From: Gavia stellata
Lineage: Eukaryota > Chordata > Aves > Gaviiformes > Gaviidae
Length of the DNA: 64,000 nt
Assembly (NCBI RefSeq): GCF_030936135.1
Contig: NC_082618.1
Coordinates: forward strand, 9,459,034 to 9,523,033
Reading direction: 5' to 3'
A model generated the notes under the pieces. It did no database searches. It worked only from the letters and a program-made list of their open reading frames with translations, and was not told the origin of the DNA. Below are positions 24,635-36,900 of the stretch, piece by piece. Made by a program: the position numbers and the translations under genes. Within the stretch, counting starts at the first letter, position 1; the number at the start of each line of letters is the position of its first letter.

Positions 24635-24947
24635 GTTTGTGTGAAGTCCCCCATTCCCTCTGCCCGAATCTCTTCCTCTGAAGCGGTCACCAGCGTGTGG
24701 AGCCTGCCCCACACCCATCACCTGCCAAACCACGGCCTTTACCTGTGTCTTCCGGTGTTTCCCGTGCGACCCGTCCTGTGGGAGTGCCTCCTGGGCCACC
24801 CCAGAGTTCACGCAGCGCTCAGTGGCTCCAATGGTGAAGATGACAAGGTCCAAGACTTTCCAGGCATATCTGCCTTCATGCCACAGGACCTACAGCTGCA
24901 TTCACTGCAGGGCTCATCTTGCCAACCACGATGAGCTCATTTCCAAG
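24635..24947 (+). other. YPEL2: YPEL2 exon 2 (5' UTR plus first coding part)
   Basis: The exon starts after the pyrimidine-rich tract ending GAACTTAG and ends before GTACGT. The first 196 bases are 5' UTR with no ATG, so the first ATG at 24831 is the start. It is followed by a G at +4 but has C at -3; a second in-frame ATG lies at codon 4. Confidence 0.9.
24831..24947 (+). CDS. YPEL2: YPEL2 coding segment 1 (residues 1-39)
   Basis: It encodes 39 complete codons ending DELISK, with the first zinc-ligand pair C23-I-H-C26. The splice donor GTACGT follows directly, giving a phase 0 intron. Confidence 0.97.
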
Positions 24948-27900
24948 GTACGTCCATGACCTCACCCGCAGGTACTGGGCAGACGCCTCCTCCCTGGGGA
25001 GCGGAAGGGTGCGTTTGCTCACACTGCAGGTCAGTTGCTGTGGAAGTGCCTGGCCTTAAGTGGTACTGCAGTTTTTGCTTGGAAAATGGGCTCTCAGTCT
25101 AAAGGATCCACTTGTGAGCTGCCGTTTTTGTTTTAAGTGATCTTTAAAATAGCTGTAGGGGACAGGTTTCCAAATTTGGGCCTCTGGAGTGCTTACAGGT
25201 GGTCTGCCTCTTCCCGTGATACCGCCTCCTCCCTCTCATTTCCAGCTGTAAAACTGCACTAACTGATGGCCAGGACTGTGTAAATTACCTTCCCAGTGCT
25301 TCTTGTTCACGTACGTGCTTGTCAGCGTAGCCGAAGGGTTGTTGCATGATCGTGATTTGGAGGCAGAGTATCTGGAGATGTTCTCTCTGTTAAACTGCGA
25401 GCTGTACCGTGCAACTAAACTAAAGCCCCTACTTAAGGGAAGGTTCTCTGATGCGTCTATGAAAATGCAAGATGGCTTTCCAGAGACTGATGAATTGTCG
25501 TTCAAACCCTCGTATTTTTGACAGTCTACTAACAAGACACTTTGCAGTGAAAAAGCAAGAGGTGGATGGTAGTAGGTGCTCTGAGCTGAGGACGGTGGAA
25601 GGATTCTGGTCCTGTCTTCTGATCTGTTGATCACAAGGGGTAAGGTCTTGAGGGTAAGCTAAATTAAAAGCTTTAAGAGCCAGTAAGTCGTGGGCCTTTG
25701 ATGCAGAGGGAGCAGGCCAGTAAGAGGATCTCTTTCTGAAGTGTGAAAACTAAACTTTCTCAGAGTGTCTTTTGGAGCCTGCAGTGCCTGGCTGTGGTCA
25801 GGCATCAAGTTTCCAGGTTTTGGCTGCCTTGGCAATCAGCTGTTCCATAAAGTTTATTCAGCCTATAAAATTTGTGTTCAGAAAAAGCAGACACACCATA
25901 GGATTTATTAGCTGAGACGAGAGGAAATTGCGCTGTGAGCTCTGTGCGTGCGCAACTTAAACTGCTTCAGCTTCTTGGAGCAGCCTTGAGAGAAAGGCCA
26001 GGATCAGAACGGACAGAGGTGCTCTGCCCGTTAGAAAGTGTGTAGTGCTTCCCCCCTTCCTGTTTGCACAGGAGAGATTAGAATGTGTCACCTTGCACCA
26101 AGGGCATCTGTCTTTACAGGGTTGACATCTTAGCAGCTGTGGAGGTCCTTCTGGATTCTCTGTGTTGGGTGCTCAGACCTGCCTTCTTCAGTTGGAGGCT
26201 GTCTCCATCCTTTTTCTCTTGGTTGTTGCATGGGCCAGGTTGATCCGCACCTCTGTGATGTTGTCTCCATGCCAAACAGTAGAATTTAAGTATTGTGCTA
26301 TAAATAATGCTGATTGCAGACTGCTACAGTTGTGGGTTTTTCTGAATAGACAGGCTTCCTATTAGGCTATCGCTTGTGAGTCATTCTGGGCCTCCTGGGG
26401 GGCTCCACTTGCTCTGGTACAATTGCAGTGGTTCTTAGTAGAGCTGTCCTTGAGGACTGCAAAGCTTCAAGCTTTTAAAGGGGAGGAGGTTGTACATTTC
26501 CTCAACAGAAAGAAGTTTGAAATGTAAATGTCAACAGCAGACTGTGCCCAGGTCTGGATGTGAAATACATTCAACCTCTCAGACCAGCTGTGTGACTTTA
26601 GGCTCCTGTGCTCAGTTGAGGTGTCTGTAAAATGGGGTAGTCACTCCCCTGCCTTTTCCTTGGGAGAGTTGTTACCAGCTGGATTTTGTGTTGGGACACA
26701 GAAGGTGCTTTACTTGATAAAGAAGGAGGCTTGTTTTACTTACTGTTTTTATGGTAGATTAGAGTTTGTGCTCTGCTTTTTTTTGACATAGCTGGTCCCC
26801 AGCCAGGGAAAACACAAGGCTATGCGTGCCCAGTGGTTTCGCCTCTGACACTTCCTTCCCCTCCTTGTTCCATGCCCATGCTCCTTCTGGTCTGCTGTGC
26901 AGTGCAGTCAGCTTTTCAGGTAAGTAGCTTCCAGCAGGGCAATGCCAGTGCTACAGACCGCTTGGAATTTGGGCTTGTAGCCATCGAGGCATGCAGTAAC
27001 TGCCCAAGAATGCTGACTGCTAAAATGTAGGCACGGGAGGGAAGGTATGAAAGCACAATATGAGGCTATGTCTGTTGGAACACAGAAGTATTAACTACAG
27101 TGTGCTGCAGTGCTTGCATCTGCTCGTTCTAGAAGTTCGTTGTACACTGTGGTGTAAATTTGTAATCGTGTCGGGAGTGCGTTGCTGGTGGAGCACTAGC
27201 AGGCTGTGCGACTTGAATGCAAAGGGTTTGGGGTTTTAGGTTTTATTTCTCAGAGTTATAAACCCTAATAAGATACATTCTTTGTGTAATTGAAAACCTT
27301 ATAAAAGTAATTGTGCAATCATGATTTGTACAACTGGCTATTAAACTGAGAACAGAAGGGCAGTCCCTGCCTCAAGGGGTTTCCAATATGTGTAGCAACT
27401 TTCCCAGGCAAACTTAAATAGTCATCTTTTTATCTGTTTGAGTTAGGTTTTAAACATCTCCCTGAGGCCTTCTGCAGTTCTTTCATCACAGCCTTACATT
27501 AGCATCTGAGAACCAGGCAGTGCAATTGCCATGCTTGTTTTCCATATGAAAATGTGGCAAACGGAAGGAGGAAGCAAGTGCCATGAGGATTGGAAAGGGA
27601 GTGGGAGATTTTGTCAAACCGGAGTATTTCTCAGTCTGCAGTGTATCCCATCTTGAACATGACTATGTCACTTTAATCAAAACAGCCCAAATGACACCAT
27701 CTTTGGAAATGTTCCCCAGAAAACAGGCTTTTATGTAACAGCAGGGTGTTGGTGATTTGGCTTGATGAAATTAATTCCTCTATTCCTTTTGCCCCAAGTT
27801 GTGCAGAGACCACATGAGAGCTGTGCTCCTTTGCATGCCATGAGCTTTTAGCTCCTTTGGATACATTCAGATTGCAGCATTGGCTCATGCCGTTGGCTGA

Positions 27901-30900
27901 AACGCAAGCTGGAGCTGAATCCCAGTATTGTTCTGTGTCAGACCATACTTTATTTGCTCTTCATCTCCAAGTTTCCCCTCTTAGCGCTTCAGCACCAGTG
28001 TTAATCTACTCTGACTTCAAAGTGTTTTGCCAGGACCAGGTATCCGAAACTCTTTGACAAATATGCCTTGGCAGGGCGGTTTTTGCTTTCTTTTCTACTT
28101 AAGGATAACCTTGTGCATTAAAATGGGTAGAAGGTTTCTCAATAAGCCATTGCTATTTAAAGAAAATAATCGATTCCGAGGCTTTTAAGAAAATCTGAAG
28201 CTGTTACATGAAGCCGGTTACCAAAATGTTGCCTGCTTGCTTGGCCTTTTGTCTTCGGCAGCCAGAGGGGGAAAGTGGTTTAGTACGTCTGATTTGTAAT
28301 AAGATCTAAATTGTGGGTTGGACTGTCTGGCCAAGAAAGGTCTTACTGACTTAGGAAATATAAGGTGATCAGATAGATTGGGTGGAGTGAGTAACTAGTT
28401 TTCCTTTATATGTTCCGTTGGTGTCTGGGTTAGCATGAGTGGAGGTGCTTGTTCCCTTGCAGCAATGCATCATTTAAAAATCTGTGCCAAATTTAGTACA
28501 TACTCTTGTTTCATTGCTTTTTCTAATGCCTAAGTGGACTGAGACTTTGGGAACTCAACCCTGTGTGACCTTGAGTAAGTCACTTAATGTCTTTGTTCCT
28601 CCTTTCCCCACCTGTACAATTGAAATGCTGCTGTTTTGTCCAGTCTGCTTGGAAGATGATGCTTTGGAGCAGGTACTGTCTGCTCTTATGAATTAGTACA
28701 GTGTGTCCTAATCCTCTTTAGCTTTATTGTAAAAACAAAAATACCATGCCAGACAACTGTAGTTAAAAAGCATATTTCAATGCCTTTCAATTGCCAAAAA
28801 ATAAGTGAAAGATACTTGTTACATTTATCCTTCCCAGGCACAATATCCCATGGTTTTTAGAATGTTTAAGAAAAATACATATTCGATAATCAATGGTGGC
28901 AACACCACTCCAGGAAAGAGATGGAGGGGCTTTTCTTGAGGAAATGTGCCTTCTGCATCATTTTCTAGTGGGGCCTGGGGGAACAGCTAGCGTAATCAAC
29001 ATTCAGCTGTGTAAATAGCATCTCATCTCTTTCTCAAAGTGGCAGATGTGATGCTGGTTTCTACCCACTCTGTGCTATCCAAACTCTTTGTCAGCCTTTT
29101 CTGTTTGAATTCATATGTACCTGGTGTCCAGTAAAAAAGGATGGGAACAAGAGCAGAGAGATACAGGCCAAACAGCCACGTTAGTATCTTGGTTGCTGAC
29201 TTTTTTTCCTATGTGAACAGTAATTCAGCAGAAATGTCCCTGATTATGGAAATATGTAGGGAATGTCTTGTGGGCATCCTGCAGTTTCTTTTTTTATGAA
29301 TTACTGTGATCCAACTGCTAAACATTATGCAGTGATGTATGCTCTGAAGTTAGCCTAAGGCTTGCTGAGGAAGTTTAATGTTTTCCTTTGATGTCTTCAC
29401 AGGACCCTTACTGAAAATGTATGTGAAATCCTTCAACACAAAAGGCTGCAGCTCCTCCAGCACAGAGAATTTAGAAAAAATAGAGAACTTGTGTGTGCCT
29501 GACTTTCTCACTTGGGGTTGGATTGTTAGTTAGGGAACACTTAGAAGCTCTCTTTTCCATCTTCTCAGGCACGAGTTGCGAGGCTTATAAGCAAACCTCG
29601 TTCCCAGTCACTGTGGCCTAGCTGCTTCCCTGGCTAGCAGACTCCTGGAGCCTGAACTTGTTCGTGCAACAGCCTCTTACTGAATTTTATGGCACACTGA
29701 AAGCATCAAACATCGCTCCATGTTGCAACTGGGGGATCTTAAAAGGATTGGAAACTTTAGTGCTTCCTTTCAGATAAGTTGTGGAAAAATCACTGTTCCC
29801 CATGGTCATTTTTTCCAGTGGTTAATCATCCTTACTATTAAAACTTGGAGACTTTGAATTTTGGTTTGTCTGGCTCGTGCTTCCCAACGTTGGCCATTAT
29901 TTTCTTTATTTTGCTAATGAAATAGATCTATAGTACATACTATTTCTGCCTATAAAAGGTTGTGGTATACAGTAACCAAGGTCACTCTTGAAAACTTTTT
30001 TGATAGGCTAAACAGATTCAACTTTGTCATGGTGCAATGTTATGTTTTCCAGTTCTATATCATTTTGGGGGTTCTCTTCTACAACTTTAGTGTTTCGACA
30101 TCTTTTTAGGAATGGAAACGGGGCTGGTCTCATTGTTCCAGTCTCAGACTCAGCAGTAACATCTTTACAGCGTACACATTTCATAATTGTATTACTCTTA
30201 CTGGCTCAGCACCGCACAGTAAGCTTCTGTTCATTTATTTGCTGTTAGCTCTTCATGCACCAGGTTTATCAATTTTATGCACGTTTCTAGAAGCTGTCGA
30301 GTAGCTTTTGGATCCTGCTTTTCAGCTCTTGTTCCCTAATGAATTTTGTCACTTTTAGGTATTATTCAGAGCTTGCTCTTAATTGCAAGTATTGCTAGAG
30401 TTCAAGCTGTAAGTGATAAACAGAAAAGCAGTTCATCAGTGAGAAGCGATTCGAGTTTTTTAGCTTCCCACTTCACTGCTGTGAACATGTGGTAAGGTAT
30501 CTTGTAGTTCCTGGCTTCCACAAAGTTTAAATTAAATGCGGGTTGAGAGGACTTCAGTTCTCAGTAGAACAATGTGTCATCAAAGTTGTTAAATGGGAAC
30601 CTTTTCCTTCAGCGTTTCAACCAGATTGAGCACTGGTTAGGTAGAGGTGAACTCTTGCAATCAAACTCATCCCCAGGACCTTTACTAGACAGATCGGTGT
30701 TTGCTGTCCTTGATGTTGCTGGCCTGTATTGCAGCAGGGAGGAGGGGAGTGGGTCTCGACGGCTGTCATTTGAGTACCTCTCATCAGCTCTGAGCAGCCT
30801 TTATTTGAGAGCGAATAAACAAACAGAAATGCCCTTTGCAGGAAAAAGTCAGGATATGAAATCTGAGCTGAGTAATGAGTATTTGTAGGACCTATTCCAT

Positions 30901-33900
30901 AGTACAGTTACCTAAATTAGATCTTTCTGTCCTGTGTAATTGCTTCCTCTGGGGCTTATCCTACAAGTTGCTGTGCTCCCTCAATTCCTACTGTCTGTAA
31001 TGGGATACAAAGACAGTCAGGATCAGGCCTCTTGTTTAGTCAGGATGTGGTTGTTTAATAGAATGAGCCCAAGGTAATTTGTACCTCCTTGTATAATTGT
31101 GTTTATACAGCCATTAATTGCTATGTGATTTTAAAATATTTCATTCTATTCCAAAAAAGAAGGAAAAGGTAATAATTCAAAACGGTTTAGAATTCCCTGT
31201 CAAGGAGGAGGGACAGGGTAAAAATGGATTTTTCTAATCCATCACTTTCTGTCTGGAAATAACTCTCCTTTCATCTGCTCCTTCCTCTGCCTTAGAATTG
31301 ATGGCCTGGGCATAAATAAAATATTGTTCCCATTTATTATCCAGGGAACTGCCAGGGACGAAGGACAGTGAATCATCAGGGTTTTTGCTGCAATTGCTGC
31401 AAATCCTGAACAACTGGAGCACGGAGTTGATCAGGTCTGAGCCTTCCTGGGTTCACTGGGTGTTTCAGTTGTTGGTCCTTGCAGTTGGAAGAGGAGGAAA
31501 TGGCAGCAGGCTCGATGGGGTGAACTGCCCTGTGAACTTCCCATGCAGGTGTGTACATTTAATCTGATTTATAGTTGTAAGAACAAGCCCAGGAAAAACG
31601 CAGATGTGAGTCTCAGAATTCTGAGACCTCTGGTTTAATCTGTAATCTGGTCACATGCACACATGAGTGTGGGGGCCACGCAGGGGGGGCTTCTTCACCT
31701 ACTGCCTCTTGGGGAGGAGTCTGGCTTCTCTTCTCAGGAGGAGTCTCTTGTGATCTTTTCTGTTGCAGTCTCATTTTATAGTAGCAGGAAATGCTATCAG
31801 AGAGCTTCACATCTGTTTTAGGGGAGCTGCTAGATCTGCCAGCAAGAAGCAAATCTCTCGAGGAGTCTGGCCTCTCCTGGAGAGGGGCCTCAGTGTCCAT
31901 CTGTTGAAGTGTTTGGCCTGACAGTTTTTCTGAACCAGAATAACTGAAACGGGCAAGGATTGAAGCTTGAGCACACAAGGAAACTCCACCCAGAGTCCCC
32001 TCTCTTAAAATACTCAGTGTGTTTGCCTGGAAATCAGAAATATTAGAATAAGTAGCAATAACCAAGGTAGAACCTGAGATAGTCTTTACCTGAAACCTGG
32101 AATTTGAAAATTTCCAGTGATCTCTCTCTCTCCTTTCAGCAGTGATTGCCGCAGAATGGATGAGTTAAAATCAGGTTAAGCTTAGCTGCTTATGGAGTAT
32201 CTCAAGTATGAACACCTCGATTCCAGCCCAGCTCTGAGAGGGGAGGCTGTGGAGAAATGCAGGCATGGGTACACACATTTTCTGCTTCCAATCTGTAAGA
32301 GGCTGGGCCTGTCCGGTGCTCTGGTGTGGCAGAGTGACCTCCGTGTCTGGGGACCTGTCCTCTGGAGCACACGTTTTTGTTCACTTTCCATAGAAGGCAT
32401 ATCCACAGTAATAAAACAAATTTCAGTACCACAATGCTTGTTCTATAGTAGAGACGAACATTCAGAATTTAGGCAACAGATTAAACAACAAAGGATAACT
32501 TTTGATGAACCTTCTCAGCAATAAGGTGTACATATGGTGGCTTCATCTCACTGCAGTGGATCTTATCCAGGGATAGAGAAGAGCTGCTGCCCTGGACAGA
32601 TTTGCTTTTGCTGAAAAGCAAGTCTGCTCTCACTGTCGGCATTGGCGCTATTGTGAGCTTAGCGGCTGTATTAATGGCATACAGTGTTCCGCTGATACAC
32701 GGACAGTTGCTATTATGTTGCTAATTAAATAACTTGTTGCATTAGCAGTTTCCATCTTCCATCCCAGTTCTGTCTTCTGTTTATCTCCAAAACCCATGCA
32801 GTAGCAATAATTAATGTGGAAAGAAAGGGCTTTACCCTCCCCCCTGCCACTCCTTTTTAAAATGACTTGATTGTTGCATGCTTTGAGCCGGCATCAACCT
32901 ACAGGAAGACAGCAGCACTCAAAAATGGGGGGAAAACCCCACAGCTGCTGCTGTAGCAATTGCAGATTCACCAGAACAAAAATGCGTTTTTCCTGCAAAG
33001 CCGCTGGGCTTTGTTTTCATCTTCGGTAGTTTTTCACAGTAAATAACAAAGTGCTTCTCTCCATATTGCCCTTCTACATACCAAAATGTAAAGGCTTGCG
33101 TTCGATGGATGTCACTGATGACTTAAGTGCCAGAGATGCCAAACTCATCTCAACTCCCTTGAACTTCCTGCAGATCTGGGAATGCTGGTGTCTGTTGGGA
33201 ATGAAGCTGTGGAGGTGGAGGGATCAGGGTTAACCAGTAGTATGGCTGAGGCCCAGCATGAAGACCTGGAAGATGCGGATTTTAATTTCCTTCTCCCACG
33301 CCTTGTCATCTAGATCATACAGTGAATGTGGAGCTTACTATCTCCTTTCAGGCACTGCCTGTGGGAGAGGGCCTGCTCTTCTCCAGGGCTCACGGCAGTG
33401 CTCCTGCAAGGAGCTCAGTGCACTTCCTATGAATAAACATCACTTCTGTCAGCTGGCATACCTTGGTCGTTTTCCATGGTTTAATGTTGGGTAAATGTTG
33501 GTCTCCTGTTGCAAGTGGTCTTCAGCTTGTTGTCAAGCAGGAATTAACCTGTGGTCTTTCTGTGTACATGAATTTGTGGTTTCCTCTCTTCAATCCAGTG
33601 CTGCTTCTGTGGGCTGGCTTGGCTTGTTGTTTGGAGTGCTCTATGTGGGGAATGAAGCAGAGCTCTAAGACATGTCCCTACCCTTTCTCCCCATTCCATC
33701 TTCTTGTGGGGTTATAAATGCTCCTTAGGCAATGCACTTGCTCTTATTTTTGCCTGATTAAGCAGTCTGGTGTCAATACATACGTAGTTCCAGAAGTTGG
33801 TGAAGATCATTAGAAAAGCCTAGATATCTTTTAAGTCTCCCCCCCCAAAAGAGGTAAGTTTCCCATGAGAGAGAGGAGAGTTTTACCTGCACTGTACGTT

Positions 33901-36900
33901 TGTATTATACAGCACTTTGTTCCCTGGCAGCAAGGAGCAGTGAAAGAGGTGGAGGAGAAGTGTATACCCCACAAGAAGAAAACTGGACCTGCTCAAAGAA
34001 CTCAATGCTAAATTCCCTTCCTATCTGCAGGGCCTCTGGTAGATCCCAAATCCTTGATCTGAAGTGAGGGCATGTGGCAGCCATCCATGCTCGCAGAAGC
34101 TGCACTGCTTTTCTGCCTCAGGTCTGCCCAGTGCTGCGTTAATGGAGGAATGGCTTTTCCTCTGACAGAGGGAAGCTGAACAGGAGAGGAAGGGAGAGGT
34201 CACTCCCTGCTGCAGTGCCCGTGCTCCCTGCTCTCATGGGGCTGCAGGCCTCTTAATCACACATAACTATCCCCCCATGTTTGGGCTGCAGCAAAGAGGG
34301 GGCTTTGTCTCCTGCAGCGTTTACTTTCAAAAGCAATTAGTCTGATACTGCATCTGCTTTGTTTCCCACAGTATTTCCATCCTTTTTCAAGTCAAGTTTT
34401 GAAGCACAACAGCAGCAGCAACCAGAGACCATCAAAATCACAAGAGAAGCCCCAAAATATTGTGAAGTTTTATAGAAGTAATAAATTTGGTGTATTTTTT
34501 TTATTTGCCTTCAGTTGTTTGCGCCTTTAGCATTCACATTTTGAAATTTCCCTTTGAAGTCTGTGGGCTAGAAACACATTTAAGAATAAGTAAGAACAGA
34601 GTCCAGGAGCCTAAGGCTTTAATAAGGAGGCTGAATAGCACAGGACTCATGATAACATGATGAGACTTAACAGCGTTGCATTTGAACTGAGTCAAAGTCT
34701 GGAGGGGAGCCTGCTGGGCATGTTGGAGGGAGAAGGGGACAGAGCAGTTTGCACCTACTTTCTGAATTTTGACATGCTTTACAGAGCTTTGCTCAGGCTT
34801 TAGCTTAGCAGAGTGGTGGCTTCAATTGTGTTAGAAATCTTTGTACTTGAGGAAAAACAGAAACCCCAGTTTTAGGTGATTTGTATTTCCCTAAATACTG
34901 ATCTTCATTAATTGCAAAGCCTCCAAAGAGAGAGATCTTTCCGCTGCAACTGCAGTATAAAATTTCCCTTTGAAAGAAATCTCTTGCTCTTCCCTCTGGT
35001 GATAATGGACAGTCATACTGACACATGAATTAATAACTGGGAATTTGCTCCTGGATACTAACCCATTTAAATCAATTTGTACAGCCTATCTGCCTGGGAG
35101 CAACACAGCCCCATCGGAGCATTGGTGTCACCTTCATGTTGTGCTGACGTGTGTTTGAGAACCGCTCCGATGAACAGGACAGAGCTGTGTTTCATGGCTT
35201 GCTTCTGATGGGATCAGGCATCCGTATGGTCCCATTTGTTTCCAGTCTTCCTGAGCAGCATTGATATTGCGGAGATAACTCTGCAGAGCGCGAGCTGAAT
35301 GTCCTCTTGTGGTTCATGACGCTTTTCTTCAGTGTTTTTGGAAGTATTGTGAACAGTGCTGATTTTTCTTGGTTTCATCTCCTAGAAAGATGAAAAGATG
35401 AGAGAATCTCACTTTAAAAAACAAAATAAACCAAAAAAAGTCCTTACTTAAAAAAAACTAAAAATCAACTACTACTTAAATTTGCTTGAATTTTGAGCCA
35501 AGCTGAGTATTTTAAGGATCGGGAGGGGGGAGGCTGGCATGTGGCACTGGAACACTTGTTTCAGAGCACAGCAGAGATTCTGGGATGTGAAAGCTGCGTG
35601 AGCACTGAAGGGCTCATGTAGGCTCAAGTAGGTCTGAAGATGGCTTCAGCTGGCGGTGACAGCTAACTTCTTTCAGCCTCTTTGTAAAGTCTGCCCGTCA
35701 GTCTCTTCTGGTTGTGGCACAGGGGGTAGAGGGCTTGGACCCAGCTCACGCAGCATTGCTTCTGCAGTGCACAACAGTTCCAAGGGGTGAGGTTCTCCTC
35801 TCGCACACAAAGCAGGAATTGATGCTTTCCCCGCAAAAATGGGATGTAGCAGAAGCATAAGGTTCTTCAGTTACTGGTAATTTGCTCCGTTACATTGACC
35901 TTTTCTCTGACAGTGTCACCATACAGCCTTTTCCGAGCAGCAGAGAATTTATTTCACGGGAGGTGGAGGCAATGCCAGCGGGATAGCCTGCTGGTATGTT
36001 TGCGGGTGTGTTTTCAGACCTTTTGCACTGTCTGGCTGCAGTCTCTCCCCACCTATCCTGTGTGGTGAAAGCGCTGAGGTGGTTCCTGTTAGGACAAAAG
36101 GGTCTTACCAGAAACGCAGCTCGCTCCTGCTTGTGTCGGGTTTGGAGGGAACAAGGGGGTTCAATGAACACCTGCTGCTGCCAGGAGGCAGAATAAAAAG
36201 TTGTAATAACATCTTCCATCAAAATAAAAAAAAAAAATGTAGTAACATCTTTCGTCTTTCCAGTCTCTGCACCTTCCTTCTCACAGGCTATGTAACCTGA
36301 GACATAAACAGGGTGTAAAACTGCTCGGATGTAGCTGTTCCTAGGGTGAAACAGCAGACTCATAGATATTCACTGTGTAATCGCATAGCAATGTAAACTG
36401 CTGGGGAATAAGGCCGTGCTGAATTAATTGCATTACTTCAGAGATGAGTTTGGTCCACTAATTCCGTATCGACTTTCGGCTTTAAATAGCATTAAGGACC
36501 CATGTTAAAACTCAATTAAAACTCAGGAACGCAGTTTGAACAGGGTAAGGTCACATCTGTGCATGAGGTGGAATAATGTAACTGGTTCCCTCGACATGGG
36601 TCTGTATCTCGCATAATCGGAGCAAAATTGAATCTCAGTTTAATCTGATCATTGACTGTCCCTTCTGTGAGGCAGAACAAGGTGAAATTAATGAACCCTG
36701 AGGAGGTCTCTGTAGTCTGTGCAGATACAGGGACCAAGTAATTGAACTCATGCTCCCTTGGGAAATACTTGAATATGATGCAAGTAGATGGTTGAAATGG
36801 CTCGCACCGTCTAGTGCAACCCCCAGAATCTGCAGCAGGTATTTTTGTAGTCCAGTTCTCCCAACTTTCTTTCCACTGTGCAGTGACTCACAAGTAACCT

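Noticed and set aside
24641..24934. Alternative-frame open reading frame across YPEL2 exon 2
   Set aside because: It is a shadow of the YPEL2 exon in another frame; the YPEL2 frame is fixed by the conserved protein.
28310..28370. GGGTTGGACTGTCTGGCCAAG stretch resembling a CR1 tail
   Set aside because: Only one short block matches and the required neighbouring blocks are absent.
35890..36363. Minus-strand open frame of 157 codons
   Set aside because: Contains a translated A/T homopolymer and lacks any motif; judged chance.
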